NCBI RefSeq assembly: GCF_023856365.1
Contig: NC_064538.1
Coordinates: 11,564,435-11,628,434 of the forward strand
Source: Brienomyrus brachyistius
Lineage: Eukaryota; Chordata; Actinopteri; Osteoglossiformes; Mormyridae
Length of the DNA: 64,000 bases
Reading direction: 5' to 3'
Part shown: positions 10,476-57,415 of the stretch, piece after piece
Position numbering within the stretch: position 1 is the first letter of the stretch
Layout of the letters: the number at the start of each line of letters is the position of its first letter
Notes under the pieces: model-generated
Database searches by the model: none
What the model was told of the DNA's origin: nothing
The model's input: the letters and a program-made list of their open reading frames with translations, nothing else
Program-made: the position numbers and the translations under genes

Positions 10476-13400
10476 TTTTGTCATTAAAATGTGACGATGT
10501 TTCAATACAGTCTAAGCTAGCCTGGGCATTCATCAGGTTTGCTATTGATTATAAACAACATTGAAAAATACTGCTTGCTAAATGCGAATTATCTGACTTG
10601 CAATGCCAATTTTACCATAAATAAAAAGCAGAGAGTATGAACCGTGGCGGCAGCAGCCTGGGTCCCACCTCAGTCCCACTCCAGGGCTGTAGAATGGAGT
10701 GGAAGTGATGAATAATGTTAACTGGACTCTGAGCATATCGCTCTCTGTATTTGCACTGCTGCACTGCACACGCTACAGTGTAAATGTTCCAAGATGCCTG
10801 TAATTATTCATTCCCCTGTTGCCCATAAGCTGATAGTGATGAATTCTCTGCAAGAGCATAATTGTTTTAGCGTCCCACCCCCGCCGTCACACATCAGTTG
10901 TTTCACATCTGTAAGCAAACAGGCTCGCCTACTGTGTTTGTGGGAAACTTTGACATAATGCAATCTGACAGCTGACGCAATGGCAGTAATGTACTGAATG
11001 ACCGTTTTTTTTCAATTTTATTCACTTTTGATGCCGGTGCTCATGTACAGGCCTCAAGTTGTTGGAGGCGGGGGTGGAGCGTGGGGGTCGACACTGCCGC
11101 AAGGGACGCATAATTGGACCTTCATGTTTGCTTATGGAATTCAAATCAGACACAGCAGGTGTCGGCTTCACCCAGCTCTGACGCAGTTCTGCACTGGCTT
11201 GACATCAGGATGTGGGGGCCAGCAGAAGCACAGCACACAGACACTTGCTTTTCTTCTTTGCCTAAACGACTCACATTCCATATACATTACAGGCCGTAAA
11301 GTTACTTCACGGTTTTCTGTGACTTTCACACGCAGAAACCTTATTGTCATCGGGTCACAGATTTCGGCAGGAAAATCGTATCAAGGATAAAGATGCTCTG
11401 CAGCTCTCTCCTCCTGTCTGTCCGTCTGTCTGCAGATAGTCCCTGAGGGAGGGACATGAAGTCTTCCATTACAGCCCTGTTTGATCCGTTTCAGGATTTA
11501 GCAGGAACAGAGACTGATAAATTGCTCTATTGATGGCGAAGAGTGATAAGAAGCACGGAAAATATACGAACTCCACGTCTGAAGCATGTTTAAAATTAAA
11601 ACAGGTGAACATGAAATATTCACCAAAGACCCACGACCTTTTCTTAGTCAAGGCAGAAAAACCCACTGCGAGTCTGCCGCGCAATCGACGCTCTTGGCTG
11701 CTACCTGCACAGACAAACCCAAGATCCTCGTGGAAGGTGCACTGTAAGAAGACCTATACATTTAACAGTTCACTGGCTGTGTGCAGTTGCTGCAGGTGAA
11801 TCTGCATTGCGGCAGAAAGGCACAATGAGCACGGAGAAAAAATGGTGACAAGAACCGGTTGTATGCATCCACAGTAAGAGAATTAACTCCAGACTAATGC
11901 ATCTGTTTATCGTAAGGTGCCATCTGGAAAGAACGGAGCAATCCTCGATGTACCGGATAGATAGCCAGCAAGGGGAATGTCTTACTATAACAAGAACTGC
12001 TTAGAGTCGATTCTGCGATAGAAGATACTTGAGCTTCCTGATTTATTTTGGTGGAGAGGTAGCCATCAATAAGTACATTCAGGTCATTGCTTTGCCAGCC
12101 ATGGTGATAAAAATAAAGGTCGCACTTTCAGGCTGGGTGTCAAGTCCTGGAGCACGGGAATACCCAAGGTCCATTGCTTTCATGCAGGGTGAGAGAAGCT
12201 ATGAAAAGATTAATTATTACCCTTATAAGTGAGACTGATGTCCCGCATTAGGACCCCCTACGATTCCGCCTCAAAAGCTCCATGCTGGGCTCCTGTTCCT
12301 ATGGTGGCTTCCTCCACAAAGGTCGCGCCCTTCACTTCTCTCACCAATAGGCAGTCGGAAAAGGAGACGGCCTGAAACAGGAACTTCCAGCTGGGACCCA
12401 AAAACAGCTGCGGTGAGCGTCAGGTGTGTCAATAGAGGGAATAAGAGCTGAGTTACACTCTGGAGGAATTCTAGTGCACAAAAAAATAAGAAAACAAGGG
12501 GACCAGAATTCTTTTAGCCATTCAATTCATTTCAAGACAGGTCAGCAAGTAAGAGAGCAAAGTGTTTTATAATATTTGGTCAGCTCTGGCTGAGGATATA
12601 TAATTGATTATGATTTTTTTGGTAGGTTGTCATAATGTCCTTGTATCATTTCCATAACAATCCTTAAAAAAACAGGAGAGGTCGTGAGAGTTTATGACAT
12701 ACAGTAGATACAGTAAGTGTCATAGTTTGGTACAGAATATAATACAGTAGATCATTATTACAGCATGATGTAAAATCGCCACCTGCAATTTCATGCTCAG
12801 TTTAAAGTTCCTTATCATGCCACCTATCATGTCATCCAAGACATTACTGGTATACAGATTGGGTTTTGCCCTGGTCCGCTTAACCAAGACAGATACTAGT
12901 AATTAATAATATATGGAATATGCCATTTTTCCTTCAGGGGCATATCAATGCGGATCACTGGAATCTTCCATTGTGGTGCATTTTGACCAATCAGATGGTG
13001 CTGATGCAACCAGCTTGAACCTCGATGATGACTAAACATCGAGCAATGCTCACTGCACTGTTGAAATAACATTCACAGCTAATTGCTATTGGCTCAGTGT
13101 AAGATCACAGACCAAGCGCAAATACCTGATTAGCAATCAGGAACAGGTGAGACACATTATGCTTCATTAAACCACACTGACATACTTTACATGTTGAGAG
13201 AAAGTCAAATATTTCTATCTTGAAATATGAGGAGAGTACATTTTGAACTTAATCTAAACACAGAATAGATTTAATACAGTATCAGTCTTTCACTAAAGAT
13301 TGCATCAATTCATTACCTCTCCCGATATTCTGTTGCATGAATTTTTGTGTTATGTATGGGGGGAAATGTTACTATCAATATGAATTATATTGCTTTCTGT

Positions 13401-14302
13401 AGTATCTAGTTCTGTTGACAGTGTTCAGCTGAAAGAAGGGAGTATAAACATATTTCCCAAGAATTTCCAAGATGATGTTTTAGGTTTCACAAATGTTATC
13501 TGCCTCTCTGAAGGGCTTAGATTATGTTCAATATTTTAACAGTAAGGTTTCAAGGTTGTGCAATCTTGAAATATGGTGGGAAATCCATTCAGGTTCATTT
13601 CTGGTTAAAATAGCAGACAGGAAGTGAAGGAGAAAAAATACCACAATGAATCAACATACAAGATCATTTGTGGAGATCTTAATCTAAGACAAACTCCATT
13701 GTCTTCCCCATGATAATTACACAAATGCATTCTATAAATATGAAAATACTGGGATACAGATTGTAAAATTAAGCTTGTCTTCAAGACTTCTTAACACATC
13801 TTAGAAAAGCTTAAACTAATGACAGAATCTAAGCCATTAATTTTAACCTGTCTGGTGTGAAAACAGATAATTTGATAACCAAACATTAATCAGGCCTGAT
13901 AACTTGAAGAATCAATACAACAGCATGTTGAGACTATGATTTTCCATAAGCAAAAATGCTTTATGAAAAAGTACCATGTTTCCTACCCTTCATGATTTTG
14001 CATTAATCGCTGCCCAACATAATGCACTGCATAAGAATAAATCGCTAAGAATACAATTTTCCATAGTGTATTAGCATTTTCTGTAAAGGTGAACTTATGC
14101 TGACCTTCTGTTATAGCCCAGTGATTTTTAAACTTGTCTTCCCACCACTTTCCCTGGTGAGGGCTGCGGTTCTGACATGCTGAGCATGTTCCATGGCCAA
14201 ACTGCTCACTCGAGGGGGATCCTGAGATGTTCCAGAGTACAGCCCTTGGCAGTTGTTCTTTGTAAGATGCCCAAATCACTCCACTTAATCTGACGCAACA
14301 TT

Positions 14303-14420
14303 TGAATTTACATTCATTCATTTAGTGAACACTTTTTCTCCAAAGTGGAGCAGAAGCAGGGCAGATTGTATATGACAAACCTACAGTTCTCAAGGAGCCA
14401 ATTAAGCATAGCATAAGTGC
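14303..14420. repeat. dispersed fish repeat (CATTTAG...CTTTTTCTCCAAAG)
   Basis: TTACATTCATTCATTTAGTG followed by AACACTTTTTCTCCAAAGTG is a diverged reverse-complement form of the LINE tail seen at 3861-3901. Related sequence occurs at 16153-16200. The limits are uncertain. Confidence 0.5.
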
Positions 14421-15159
14421 AGCTAGGCTGAGCTTTTAATCAATAACCAGTAACAGGTACAAGCTACGTAGCATCTGGGAAAGAGCCATGCAACATGTTA
14501 CAGAAACATTACAAGGAGCTGAGGAAGCTATTCAAATCAAAAACCTGCTTTTAAAATTTAACAGCATCTAGGCTGCACGGGAAGTTAGCCGAGGAATAGC
14601 AAATGAAGACTGAGAAGGTCAGTGGTTGGAGCCTAACAGAAATGGAAGCTCTCCTGGAAAAGTCGGTTCTTGGGAAATTTCAAAGGCTGAGCAGGACCCT
14701 TATTGAGGAACCACACAAGAGTTTGATTTGTTTTCTCCTAGCAGGGGGATCTGTAGGCAAGTACCGTCTTCTTGGCTTCAGTTGAGAGGATGAGAGGATG
14801 TAGGTCTTCATAAGTGGCTTAATGGAGATGAATTCTGTTCCATTAACAGCTTTACAACGGCTCTTTTTCAAAGTCCTTCTTAATCTCAGATCTCCTCACC
14901 ATGTCACAGAGTATATGTCTAGAAGTCATAAGGAGAACCTCATTTCAGCTGCTTGCACTTCCACTTTACCAACATGTACCTCCTAAGCATCTGAAAAACT
15001 GCAGTCACCAAACCAATCTACCTTTAAATATCACATTTCCTCTTAACATCATTCATGAACAAAATCCTTACTGAAACTCCTTCAAGGGAGGCAAACTCCT
15101 CCCCTTATCTGAAAGGGATGTCCAGGACCTAGAATTCGAAGGGGCTGATTCTTATCACT

Positions 15160-15860
15160 GCTGCTTCATAACTGACATTGAATTGCTCAAGTGTGTGCCG
15201 GAGGTCCTGGATGAGTGAGGCCAAAAACAGCCTCATCTGTAAATAGCAGGGATGTCACTGCCAGCCTCTCATTCTCAATGGCTTTCCAGTCATAGCTGTG
15301 CCGTGATATACTATCCATGAAAATCACAAACTGGAGTGGAGATATGACAAAGTAGGGTGACCAGATAATCCATGTCGGGGAGGACACTTTGAGCTAGGAC
15401 AGTATTTGTGAATTAACGATTTCACGGAAGCATTGCGTTCTTGCTGTGTGCTGATTGGTCAGTCTCCTATAATCATGCACGTGTCATTAATGATAATGTA
15501 AAACAGCTGGATGAGCACGCCTTTAAGCCCCCCTTTTTAAAAATAGGACCACCACCCCTGTCTACGCCTTCCATGTGAAGCGTCAGCCGTCCCACCCCAA
15601 CATCATCCAGTGCTTTCAACATCTCTGGAGATATTTCATCTACCGACGCAAAATGATCAGTATGGAGGCCTTAACGTCTAGAGGACTCAGCTGCAATGGT
15701 AGATGCTGCTCCAGCAGAATCCAACATTAACTCCTGGTAAGAAGGCATGTCTACCGGGTTAGCCAGTTCTTCCCGCCATTTGACAATATTCCCAGCACAG
15801 GTCAGCACTTCCCCACTTTGGCTGTACATCAAGCCTTAAGCTCCAGACAACAGAGCAAAC
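15160..15860 (-). mobile_element. LINE reverse-transcriptase fragment, decayed
   Basis: On the minus strand, 15860 to 15530 encodes pieces of a non-LTR retrotransposon reverse transcriptase with stops and frameshifts. They are GEVLTCAGNIVKWREELANP, then SVDEISPEMLKALDDVGVGR, then PIFKKGG. From 15347 down to 15187 it encodes FVIFMDSISR and, further on, VTSLLFTDEAV, where FTDE stands for the catalytic F/Y-A-D-D. The roughly 177 bp between the two blocks (15351-15527) does not read as this polymerase. It replaces a longer stretch expected there. The family looks the same as the fragment at 53.9-54.3 kb. Confidence 0.85.
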
Positions 15861-16152
15861 ATATCGATGGTTAAGGCACACAAACCTTTTTACCGAAGTC
15901 ACATCTGAGACGATCCTCAGAGGGGGATTTTGAACTTCTTTGTCAATGTGTCATTATACAGCTTCGCACCTTGCCGCTGTCTGTTTATTATTAATGTACC
16001 ACTTTTCATCAAAATTGATTTACTCTTCAGACCTTTCAAGTTCAGATGCCCAGTTATACATCATTGTTTTGTTCCCACCAGAACTTCATCAATTATTTCC
16101 AGTTAGTATGGAAATGTGTGTGAAACCATGGAAACCTCAAGAACACTCAACA

Positions 16153-16200
16153 TTACATTTATCTACTTAGTAGACTCTATTGTCCAAATCGGCGTACATG
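16153..16200. repeat. dispersed fish repeat, second copy
   Basis: CATTTATCTACTTAGTAGAC is followed by TCTATTGTCCAAATCGGCGT. It is the same diverged tail-type motif as at 14303-14420, in the same orientation. Confidence 0.45.
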
Positions 16201-16322
16201 TCAAAATTAAAGATAAGGCTCGACTGGAGTTAATCAGGAGCCTAACATGAAATCATACGGGATTTGAAACTGAAAAGACTCGTATATATGGGACAGATTT
16301 CTTACTGTAGGCTGCAGGCTTC

Positions 16323-16368
16323 TCCGTGACCCTGCGCAGGATGTGTAGGATATGGATGGATGGATTTA
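16323..16368 (+). repeat. SINE tail fragment
   Basis: CCGTGACCCTGCGCAGGATG is followed by TATGGATGGATGG. Only the tail of a plus-orientation SINE is recognisable. Confidence 0.6.
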
Positions 16369-16642
16369 TTACCTGTGTTCTAATGTGTCTGTAATATTTT
16401 GTGAGAGTTGCTTATTTGGTAAACAGTAATTGTCAAGTTTGTATTAAAATCAGCAGTATTTCTCAATGCTAAGCAAAAAGATTCACACGGCACGGTACTT
16501 GCGCTGAGCTGGAGTGCAAGCAGGGTCATGTGACACTAGAATGGAAGGATGAAACGGATTTTATTTTGGGAGTGGGAGACAGGCATTTTAAAAAAGTACC
16601 AGGGAGAGAAGAAGATATGCAAGAGCAGTACAGTGAGGACGA

Positions 16643-16660
16643 GGGGGGGGGGGGGGGGGG
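16643..16660 (+). repeat. poly-G tract (18 G)
   Basis: An uninterrupted run of 18 G. Confidence 0.95.
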
Positions 16661-19600
16661 CACAGGGTGCAGAAAGGGTCACAGATAGGTCCAGTTGTGT
16701 ACTATGTTAAGTATCATGGTCTTAGCACGTACATATACTCATATAAACATACTGTAGGGCTGCAAAGATCCAATGGGGGCAGGATAAAACTGCAGTTTAC
16801 AGCCAATGATAACATGTGTTCTACACATTCATAGACCCAGACGGTCCACTGGAGCAGTGCAGGCTAAGTACCTCACCCAAGGGATTCCGTAAAACTTAAA
16901 CTCTCAAGTTTAATCAGGGTAGAAGCCTATGGCCAGAACAGTTACACTACATACTTTCCCAGCATGCAGCTATTGGCAAATGTAGCTGTATAATATGTGC
17001 AACTTCTCAGCAAACTGTTTGAGAGAGAAACAGACTTGAGCTGAGCGAGCATTTCTGCCCCTTAAATACCACATTACATCTGTCTGTTACTTTAAACTTC
17101 ATGGGATTTCTTAACTTTATACAACAGACTGAGCCGCGTCTGTATTCTAGCATGAATTCCACTAATGAACTCTGCTGAAGACATTACATTTAAACATCAA
17201 TTAAACAAATCTATCGACTAATCGGCGCAGATTTTTGTTACCAAAGGTAAAATTTGACTAGGACAAAACATACGTGAATTCAGAGGTACCAGAAGAAAAG
17301 TGGAGAATTAAAGTGCTAAAGAAGAATATAAAATTGGATTCAAATATTGTCATGGATAATTGAAAATTGGACAGTGCTTCATTACAAGCTTTATTTATTG
17401 TCTGTACCACACAAGATATTTACAGTCACTTGAGTTTTAGCCAATATATAGCTGATTACTGCGAAGGGATAAACCTATAAGTGTCTCTAGGTATATTGAA
17501 ATTACTGAACAATTTGATCTCACAAAGAACTTTGTGACTTTATAAAATGAAATTAATGTTCAGTAAGTCCTTACACAGAAAAATAGGTTGTTGACTTTCA
17601 ACCTTTCCACATGTATATTAAAATAATCCATGGATTAGAAGATAGTGAATTTTGAATTTAATTGAGGGCTCTGACCTCTTCAATATGGTGTCAAAGTCTG
17701 ATTTCAAAACTCTCATTGGTCAGCTGCTACAATCTAATGTCAAAACATAGAACGATTGCATCTTTCTTTGGTGACCCTAAATGAAATAAAAGATGGGGTT
17801 ATGTTTGCAGCAAAAAAAGGAATAAGGAACTGGCAGAATGAGGATTCAAGTCGGCTACCGAGTTTAAAATATGCAAAAGATCAGAGGTGAGAAAACCATT
17901 AAAATTAAAAAATAGTTTTCATATACATTAAACTTGACCCAGCTTTTTCAATAGAACATACACTGTACATTTTTTTACAGATAATAAATACATCATGGTT
18001 GGTATAACGCATATGCCCTCGATGCCCATCACTTGCCACCATGCAATGCTTTGATTTCTCCATTAAGCATAATATGAATGACAGCACACTGCTGGGTATT
18101 GCCTGAGCAGAAATGCAATCAGATATTCCATTATCAATAAAGATACATCTAATAACAGCAAATAGTTACTTTTCAATGCCTTGGGCAATTTCTCAGAATA
18201 AGAATGAAATGAACTTTTGCCTCTCCTGGATTTTTATTTTGATTATCTGTGACATGATATGATATGAATTTATGTACTGCTGCTAATTTTTCTATTTTTC
18301 TAATCCTGTTAGCAGAAAGCATTTCCATTAAAAACATATCTGCCAGTATGGCTGAATATGAGGTGTATTTGCAATACTTTACCTACTTTAAAATACATTC
18401 CGCGTAATTTAAATATATTCATATTTTTTGAAAAATTATTAATATAACCTTTTCACCTTATGCTTATTTTTTTATTATTGTAATTATTAAGTCTCTTTGC
18501 ATAGACCTAGCAAAATGGGAATTTGTTAAAAGTGAAACATCACGATAGAGACTATATAGGGTATAGAATTACTATACATTGCAGAACTTGCATCATTCTT
18601 ATATAATAACTGATATAGTTTCAGTGTAGTCATACGGTACATAGAAAAGAAAGAATAAAAGAAAAAAATGTTTTTTAAAAATTCACATAAAACAGCTGAG
18701 TCTTGATTTGTTCGCTGAGTAAATGGGGGCACCCAAGAAGGAGGCTGTAGACACTTTAGTCAAAATCCTGCTTTCCTATATCACCCCCAAGATGCAGCTC
18801 CTAAGGAGAGAAATTCTTCAGGATCTGATTTTTTTAATCAAAAAAGTAAGAGGTTGGCAGCACAGCACGACAATTAACCTTAAGTACTTTGTAGATTTAA
18901 TTTTTATTCTTCACACACTTGGGAGCATGTTAGCATCTACTGTCACGTAATTTTCTCAATTAAGAAAAAGAAGATGCATACGATAAAAATCCTCATTATA
19001 AATAATGAAGTTGGTGCCTGCAGCCTCTGGCATGGTTGCCTGGTGAGGTGACAGCCAGCCAACAGGCATGTCCCTGGGGGTACCAAGGTGGGCCGTGTCT
19101 CCAGGCTGCCCATCCAATTTCCAGCACACAGCAAACACGATCAAATCTATGCATTTCCACACTGCTGCTGAAAGCGAGGTGCTTTTACACTGGCTCCTCC
19201 TGGAAGTAACTGCATCAGCACTCACAGTTAATCTCTAAACGTCTCCAAAATGCTGAACCATTTTTAAGCTCTGTGCGCAGGTTCCCTGGAAATGGCGTTT
19301 ATTTGGAAAGCTGCTGCAGTTTCCCTGCACAATACACTTTTACTAGGAATCCATGCTGTTACCATATTTTCACACAGCAGTGCAGCACAAGTGTCACATG
19401 CATCAAGATGCTGGGCTACGGTGTTCGGGTCAGTTCTTTATAGGATTCATTTAACTGTCTGTTTATTTTCATCTGATGAATGTGTCATGTGGTCATCCTG
19501 TGTGTTAGTTCGCATTTGCTACTTGCACAGTTGTAAAAGTTTTCCTTTAGGGGCAAATACAATGTCCATCATGTGTGTATTAACATGCAAGAACCTATTT

Positions 19601-22600
19601 CACATTGGTCTAAAAGGCCAGTCTAAATACTTCTGTTTTAATTTATCAAACTTGATGACAGCATCACTTTAATTACCAATACAGCTTAATGTTTAAATTA
19701 TAACTGGTGGTAAATCACAGAAACAATTTTTACGCTCTCATGAAACAGTATATTTGTGTTACACATTAAATTATTGAATACTGTTGATTGACATCCACGA
19801 TGTCACATTGTTACGTTCCATAGCCTGAAAACCTGTCATTAATACATCGTACAAATTTACTGTAAACATTTATGGAGGAAGAAGGAGAAGACATATACCT
19901 CCCATTTAGCAATCTTTTATGGGTACTGATTAACAAGAGGTGGAACCGATCTGAAATCCCCGTCCAAGTTATTAGAAGGTCATGGTGTTTATTTTAATTG
20001 ACCATGTAAGAACCATCAAATTAGTCAAAACCAAATTTTAATAAAAGGTACTGACTCTGTGACCAAAAAGGAGTAGAATTCAGGTTATTCCTAAAACAAT
20101 CGTACATTCTTCTGGGAATTATACACAAGAACAGGAAACAATTTCTCAAAAGCACGAATGACTTCCTGGTTCTAGGTACATGTAGGATAATGAACTGTGA
20201 TGACATTCACAAAGCACAAAAATTGTTAGCCGAAACAGGCTGACTTGAATTATTTTTGGTTGAATTTAATAAATCCCAGACATTAAAACATGAATAAAAA
20301 CTTCACACATTATTTCTGAACACCCACAGAAGCAAGGAAGCCTTTTATTGTCTCCACCATGCATGTATTTATTCTTTAATCAGTCTGTTTCAGCAGCTGC
20401 AACTTGGAATGTGTTAATCAGAAAAAAACTTTTTAATTTGCTCTCTGTAGCTAAATAAAGGAAAACGGCCACAAAGAATCACAAGTTTCACTCGGTCTGT
20501 ACTCCTCAACTAGAATTTTCAAGTTGTCCTTTTCTGTAAAACAGTCTTTCTCATTTGATAATTAATTTGTAATCTGAGGTATTAAAATTTGTCTTGGGGG
20601 GAAAAAAAGTCCATCTTAACTGGATAGTCTGAGGGCCTGTGATTGACAAAAATTACTGAAAATCTATGGGTGCCAGAATGGATATTTATTACTTTCCTAT
20701 GGGTCATTGTTCCAAGGGTGACGTGAAAATACTTGAAGCAGGTCAGGGAATAACTACATTCAGAAATACATTTCGGTAAGAAAGGTAAATAAGAAAAACC
20801 CAGTGAAGTATTTTCATGTGGTATGACTTGTATCCATGTAAAGTTCCATTACCATTTATTCATTACTGACAAAACAAAGTACGTCACAACAAAACATGAA
20901 GCACATCACCACAGAACAGTATCTTTTATTAGGCAATTATGACAATGGTGACAATGATACTTGTACTTTTGTGTGTGTGTGTGTGTCTTTATATACGCAG
21001 TTGGATGTGCTTGGAATGATCAGGGGGCTTGCTTTTCCTTTGGTAGTCAGCCACCATTAATTGCAGTTTGTATTTCTGACAAACACTCTCAAAAGTATCT
21101 CTCAAAATGTTTGCTAGTATCAGCAAATTTCACCACCCAAATTTTGGTTAGAGTAGCGTGTTAGAGCACTAAAGCAACGGCAGAGACATTTTTTGCATCC
21201 TCATTCTAAATACAGGGATTTTATCATTTTATTTTTCTATTGGTCTGTTTCTCAGGTAAAGCAGCAGCCTGATTGGTCAGGTAAGGGGTCCAGTAGCAAG
21301 GAAGCTTTGTCATGCTGCCATTTCAACAGGCACTGTCAGTGTGGATGGCTTGAAAAGGATGTATTTCTTCCTATCTAAAAATGGCTTCTTCTTTCACATG
21401 GGTCAGTCATTTCAATTAGCAAGTAACAATCAGAAAGTTATCAATTAGGTTTGTTGGATTTACATGCAATCATTTACCTTTGGGTTTATAATTAACCCAA
21501 AATTCAGTTACTCAGCTGAACCAACTGTGCTGCATTGAACTGGAAGTGGAAAGATGATAGTTGTTAATATGGAGGCAGAACAGTATTTGTACTTCAACAC
21601 CTAGAAAGAGGATTTCCTTTCTCAGAAATGCAGTACAAGTTATTTTATTCTTGAAAACACCGTCGCAACAACTTCCCACATTGCAAAAAACAAGTCAAAC
21701 ATTCATAAACATGGAACATAGTATTGCAAAGGACACCTGCTTACGGGCGATTAAAATCCGGAGCATAGCTAGCATGTAAAATGCATTACACAAGATGCTT
21801 CAAATGTTTTGAGCAGTTCTGTGATTAAATGTCACAGCAAAACAGAGTGTCATTTCCCTGTAACCATCAGTTACTCAAGAAGAACAATGAATGGGGAAAA
21901 CAGTGATGGAACAAAACACGTGGAAGAGAAAACGACCTGCTGGATGCACCTCCTGGACAGATGACCTCTGCTAGATAATACTGGAGAAAGCAAGAAAGAG
22001 CAGGTGATATAAAATTAAATGAATAAATTCCCCATTTCTAGGAAGAGAACAAGATTCATTTTGAAAATAATACTGCCCAAACAACCTTCTCTCCGGTGGG
22101 TGTTAGTGTATTCCAATGCATTTAAAGACTCTACTAGTACAAAAATGTTAATGACAAGCGCAGACCTCAAGGGGCTCACGTGCACATCTGGGAAATCAAT
22201 AATCCATCGATAGTTATTAAATGAATGCGTGTACAAAATGCCTGAACTGGCGTTTGAGGCTCCAGAACATTAATTCCCTACAAGAGCGACCAAATGCCCC
22301 CCCTACCCCCCACCCTCGTTTTTCTCCTCACTTCATTAATAAATTTAATAATGTGTCACTACTGAGATGACATCCCCTTCAGAAGGTCCAGGACTAATCT
22401 TCCTCAGTCCACCAGGTTATACAGAATGAATGTATAGCATATACCAGTCGCTCTGGACTACATGCTAACTGAATGTCACGGCTTAAATGGAGTTACTTCT
22501 ATTCATAGCAAAATGTTTAGCGTACCTTTGAGGCAGCGACACCAACAGAATTTTTAATGTAAAGGAATTTTTTGAAAGATAAAACTCTACATTCCAAAGG

Positions 22601-23750
22601 GAAAAAAAAGGAAAATCAATATTTTATTAGGGGGTAGATATGCTGATTAATACAAAGATATTTTGTAAATTAGTCATTATGCAACAATTATTTTAATGAA
22701 AGTGTGAATTCCAGATATAAAACAGGATAAAAATGTCTGAGCAAGCTAGTGGCCATCTGTATCTAACTAGCAATTTTAATAACCTAATGTAAATGTTACC
22801 AGACACATAAACACATTCTGGCCTTATGCTATCTCTGTGGGATGCATCCTAACAGTAGACCCCCCCCAAGGCAGCAGTAAAGCTCAAATGTCAGTACTGG
22901 CCAGAGCAGAACCTTGATAACCTACAGGGAGATAGCAGCTTCCCACCAGTTACAGAATTTGGCCACTGGGAATCAAACTGCAATTTTTTTTTTGCTGATA
23001 AAAGAGCACATACTTAAAATAAAGGAAGTAAGGAACGATACGTTACACAGGAAGCCAATCCCTCCCCTACTGTGATGTCAAAGAATTAATTCAGACGCAG
23101 TCTTCCAGTGCAATAGATGCCAGTTGAAGATCTAACCAACTGGGACTGTAAGTGGGAACAAAAGACTACAAGCTTCCAGGAACTAGAGTGTGAAACCTCA
23201 GCACAAAGAGCCAGCTGGGCGCTGTTGCGTAACAGCGTAGTAAAGCAGATGTGGAAGTTCTCCCAGGAAGAGGCTGCAGTCACCACACTGTTTGTTGCGG
23301 GGGGGGAACTATCCCAGGATTTAACAACAAAGAAAAGACTGCCTTACTTCAAATGAGCAGTCAGGAGTGTGTCAGCATGCTGCCAAACAGAAGCGTAATG
23401 AAATAGTGTACCAGTGCGATCAGGAAAAGCGGCATTTATTCGGAAACCAGAATTCTTACATAATGACCTAGATGGACTATTTTAAGCTTGGGGTTCAAAC
23501 AGGCAGCCCGGTTCTCTTCTCCCCACCAGCATGGTTTTAAGTGTTAAATTAGCATTTTGTTATACAGATTTACAGAGTTCAAGCAGCCACCTTTTACTGC
23601 AGATGTACAGCAAATGCAAGTCAAAGGCAAAAGAAAATCAAATAAATAAATAAAGTCTCAGCCCCAGAATGAAAAAGGGACATTTTCAGCCCAAGGTGTC
23701 TGAATATGTCTGAAAAATATGTATAAGACTGGGCGTCTTCTCCAGGAATG

Positions 23751-23767
23751 CCCCCCCCCCCCCCCCC
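23751..23767 (+). repeat. poly-C tract (17 C)
   Basis: An uninterrupted run of 17 C, just beyond the presumed 3' end of gripap1. Confidence 0.95.
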
Positions 23768-24194
23768 ATGGATTTCCCAGGTCACGGTTACCGTCCCTGC
23801 CCCCTCTCACGGAAAAGCCATGTATTCACAGGAGTCAGGGCAGGTCATGTGATCATCCCACACCGATCTGTCCATCTGTCCAGCAGAAGTCAAGCGACAC
23901 ATTTTATGGAGGAAGCGCCATGTTGCTTGGCCTTAGCGGGACGAGAGCGGGGGGGCATACTAGCCAGAGGACTGGACGGAAAGATACAAGAGGGACCATG
24001 GAGGGGGGATCTGGTCAGGGGGCTGCTGATGCTCTTTGGGCTCAAGATATTTAACCTGAAAGCTGCAACTCAACGAACCGACTGACGAAATCCCATCATC
24101 TAACCGTAAGCGAGGTGACTTCACTTTGGATGTGCAATGCAGACATAAGACCTTATTAAGTACTATATAAGACTTCATTTTACCTCCCGACCCT

Positions 24195-24200
24195 TTTATT
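24195..24200 (-). terminator. gripap1: candidate polyadenylation signal of gripap1
   Basis: TTTATT on the plus strand reads AATAAA on the minus strand, 515 bases past the stop codon. It is the first canonical AATAAA downstream of the stop, so a 3' UTR of roughly 0.5 kb is plausible. Use of a more distal signal cannot be excluded. Confidence 0.45.
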
Positions 24201-24715
24201 ACATCCTGATTGTGGTCCCTTATTTGCCGAGATGGACGGCCACTGGTTAATCGGGCTTTAGAAAACAAAGATTAATTATGGCTGTTTGAATTAGCGAATA
24301 CCTGCGATTCTAAAGGCTGCAGATTAAGTTTGACTTATGTAGAGCTTAATAAGGCATCCTCTATGTCAACAAAGCAAGTGTAAAGTAGCATTACCATAAG
24401 GTTCAATTCATGTGACCCATCGAGGTCATTCACAGGCCGGAATGGGTGTTGCCCCGCGAAACCCCCTGGCTCCTGGTGGCACTGCCACCGCGCTGCGTAC
24501 ATCACAAGGTCGCCAGATTTACAGACACAGCTGATGGTGACAATAAATACATTCAGTAGCAGATACATTTTAAACCTCCGTCTCCCTCTCCACCTCCCTC
24601 CCTGCCAGAGGTTACAGTCCTTAACACGGCCGGGCGGCATCCTCCTCGTCTCAGCTGCAGAAGCGGTGAAAAGGGGTCGGATGGAGTGGGTGGCAGGTGG
24701 GGGCTGTTTCCGGTG

Positions 24716-57415
<32,700 letters not shown>

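Larger units (their letters stand above)
1..24190. other. gene-free flank downstream of gripap1
   Basis: I found no recognisable protein-coding exon or RNA gene on either strand here. The open frames are short, lack family resemblance and often coincide with repeats. What can be supported is decayed transposons (SINE tails, a LINE reverse-transcriptase fragment, a Tc1 fragment, a hAT miniature element) and microsatellites, listed separately. The stretches 3.9-4.9, 6.1-7.1, 11-14.3 and 17-24.1 kb are AT-rich single-copy-looking DNA in which I see nothing definite. Distal exons of a gene with very divergent sequence could be missed by eye. Confidence 0.6.

Noticed and set aside
19292..19672. 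126-codon plus-strand frame
   Set aside because: Cys/Ser-rich random-looking peptide, no conserved motif, no splice or promoter support.
22840..22985. Possible further dispersed repeat copy
   Set aside because: It has only a loose resemblance to repeats with 'cactgggaatcaaactgc' wording. Borders and orientation could not be defined.
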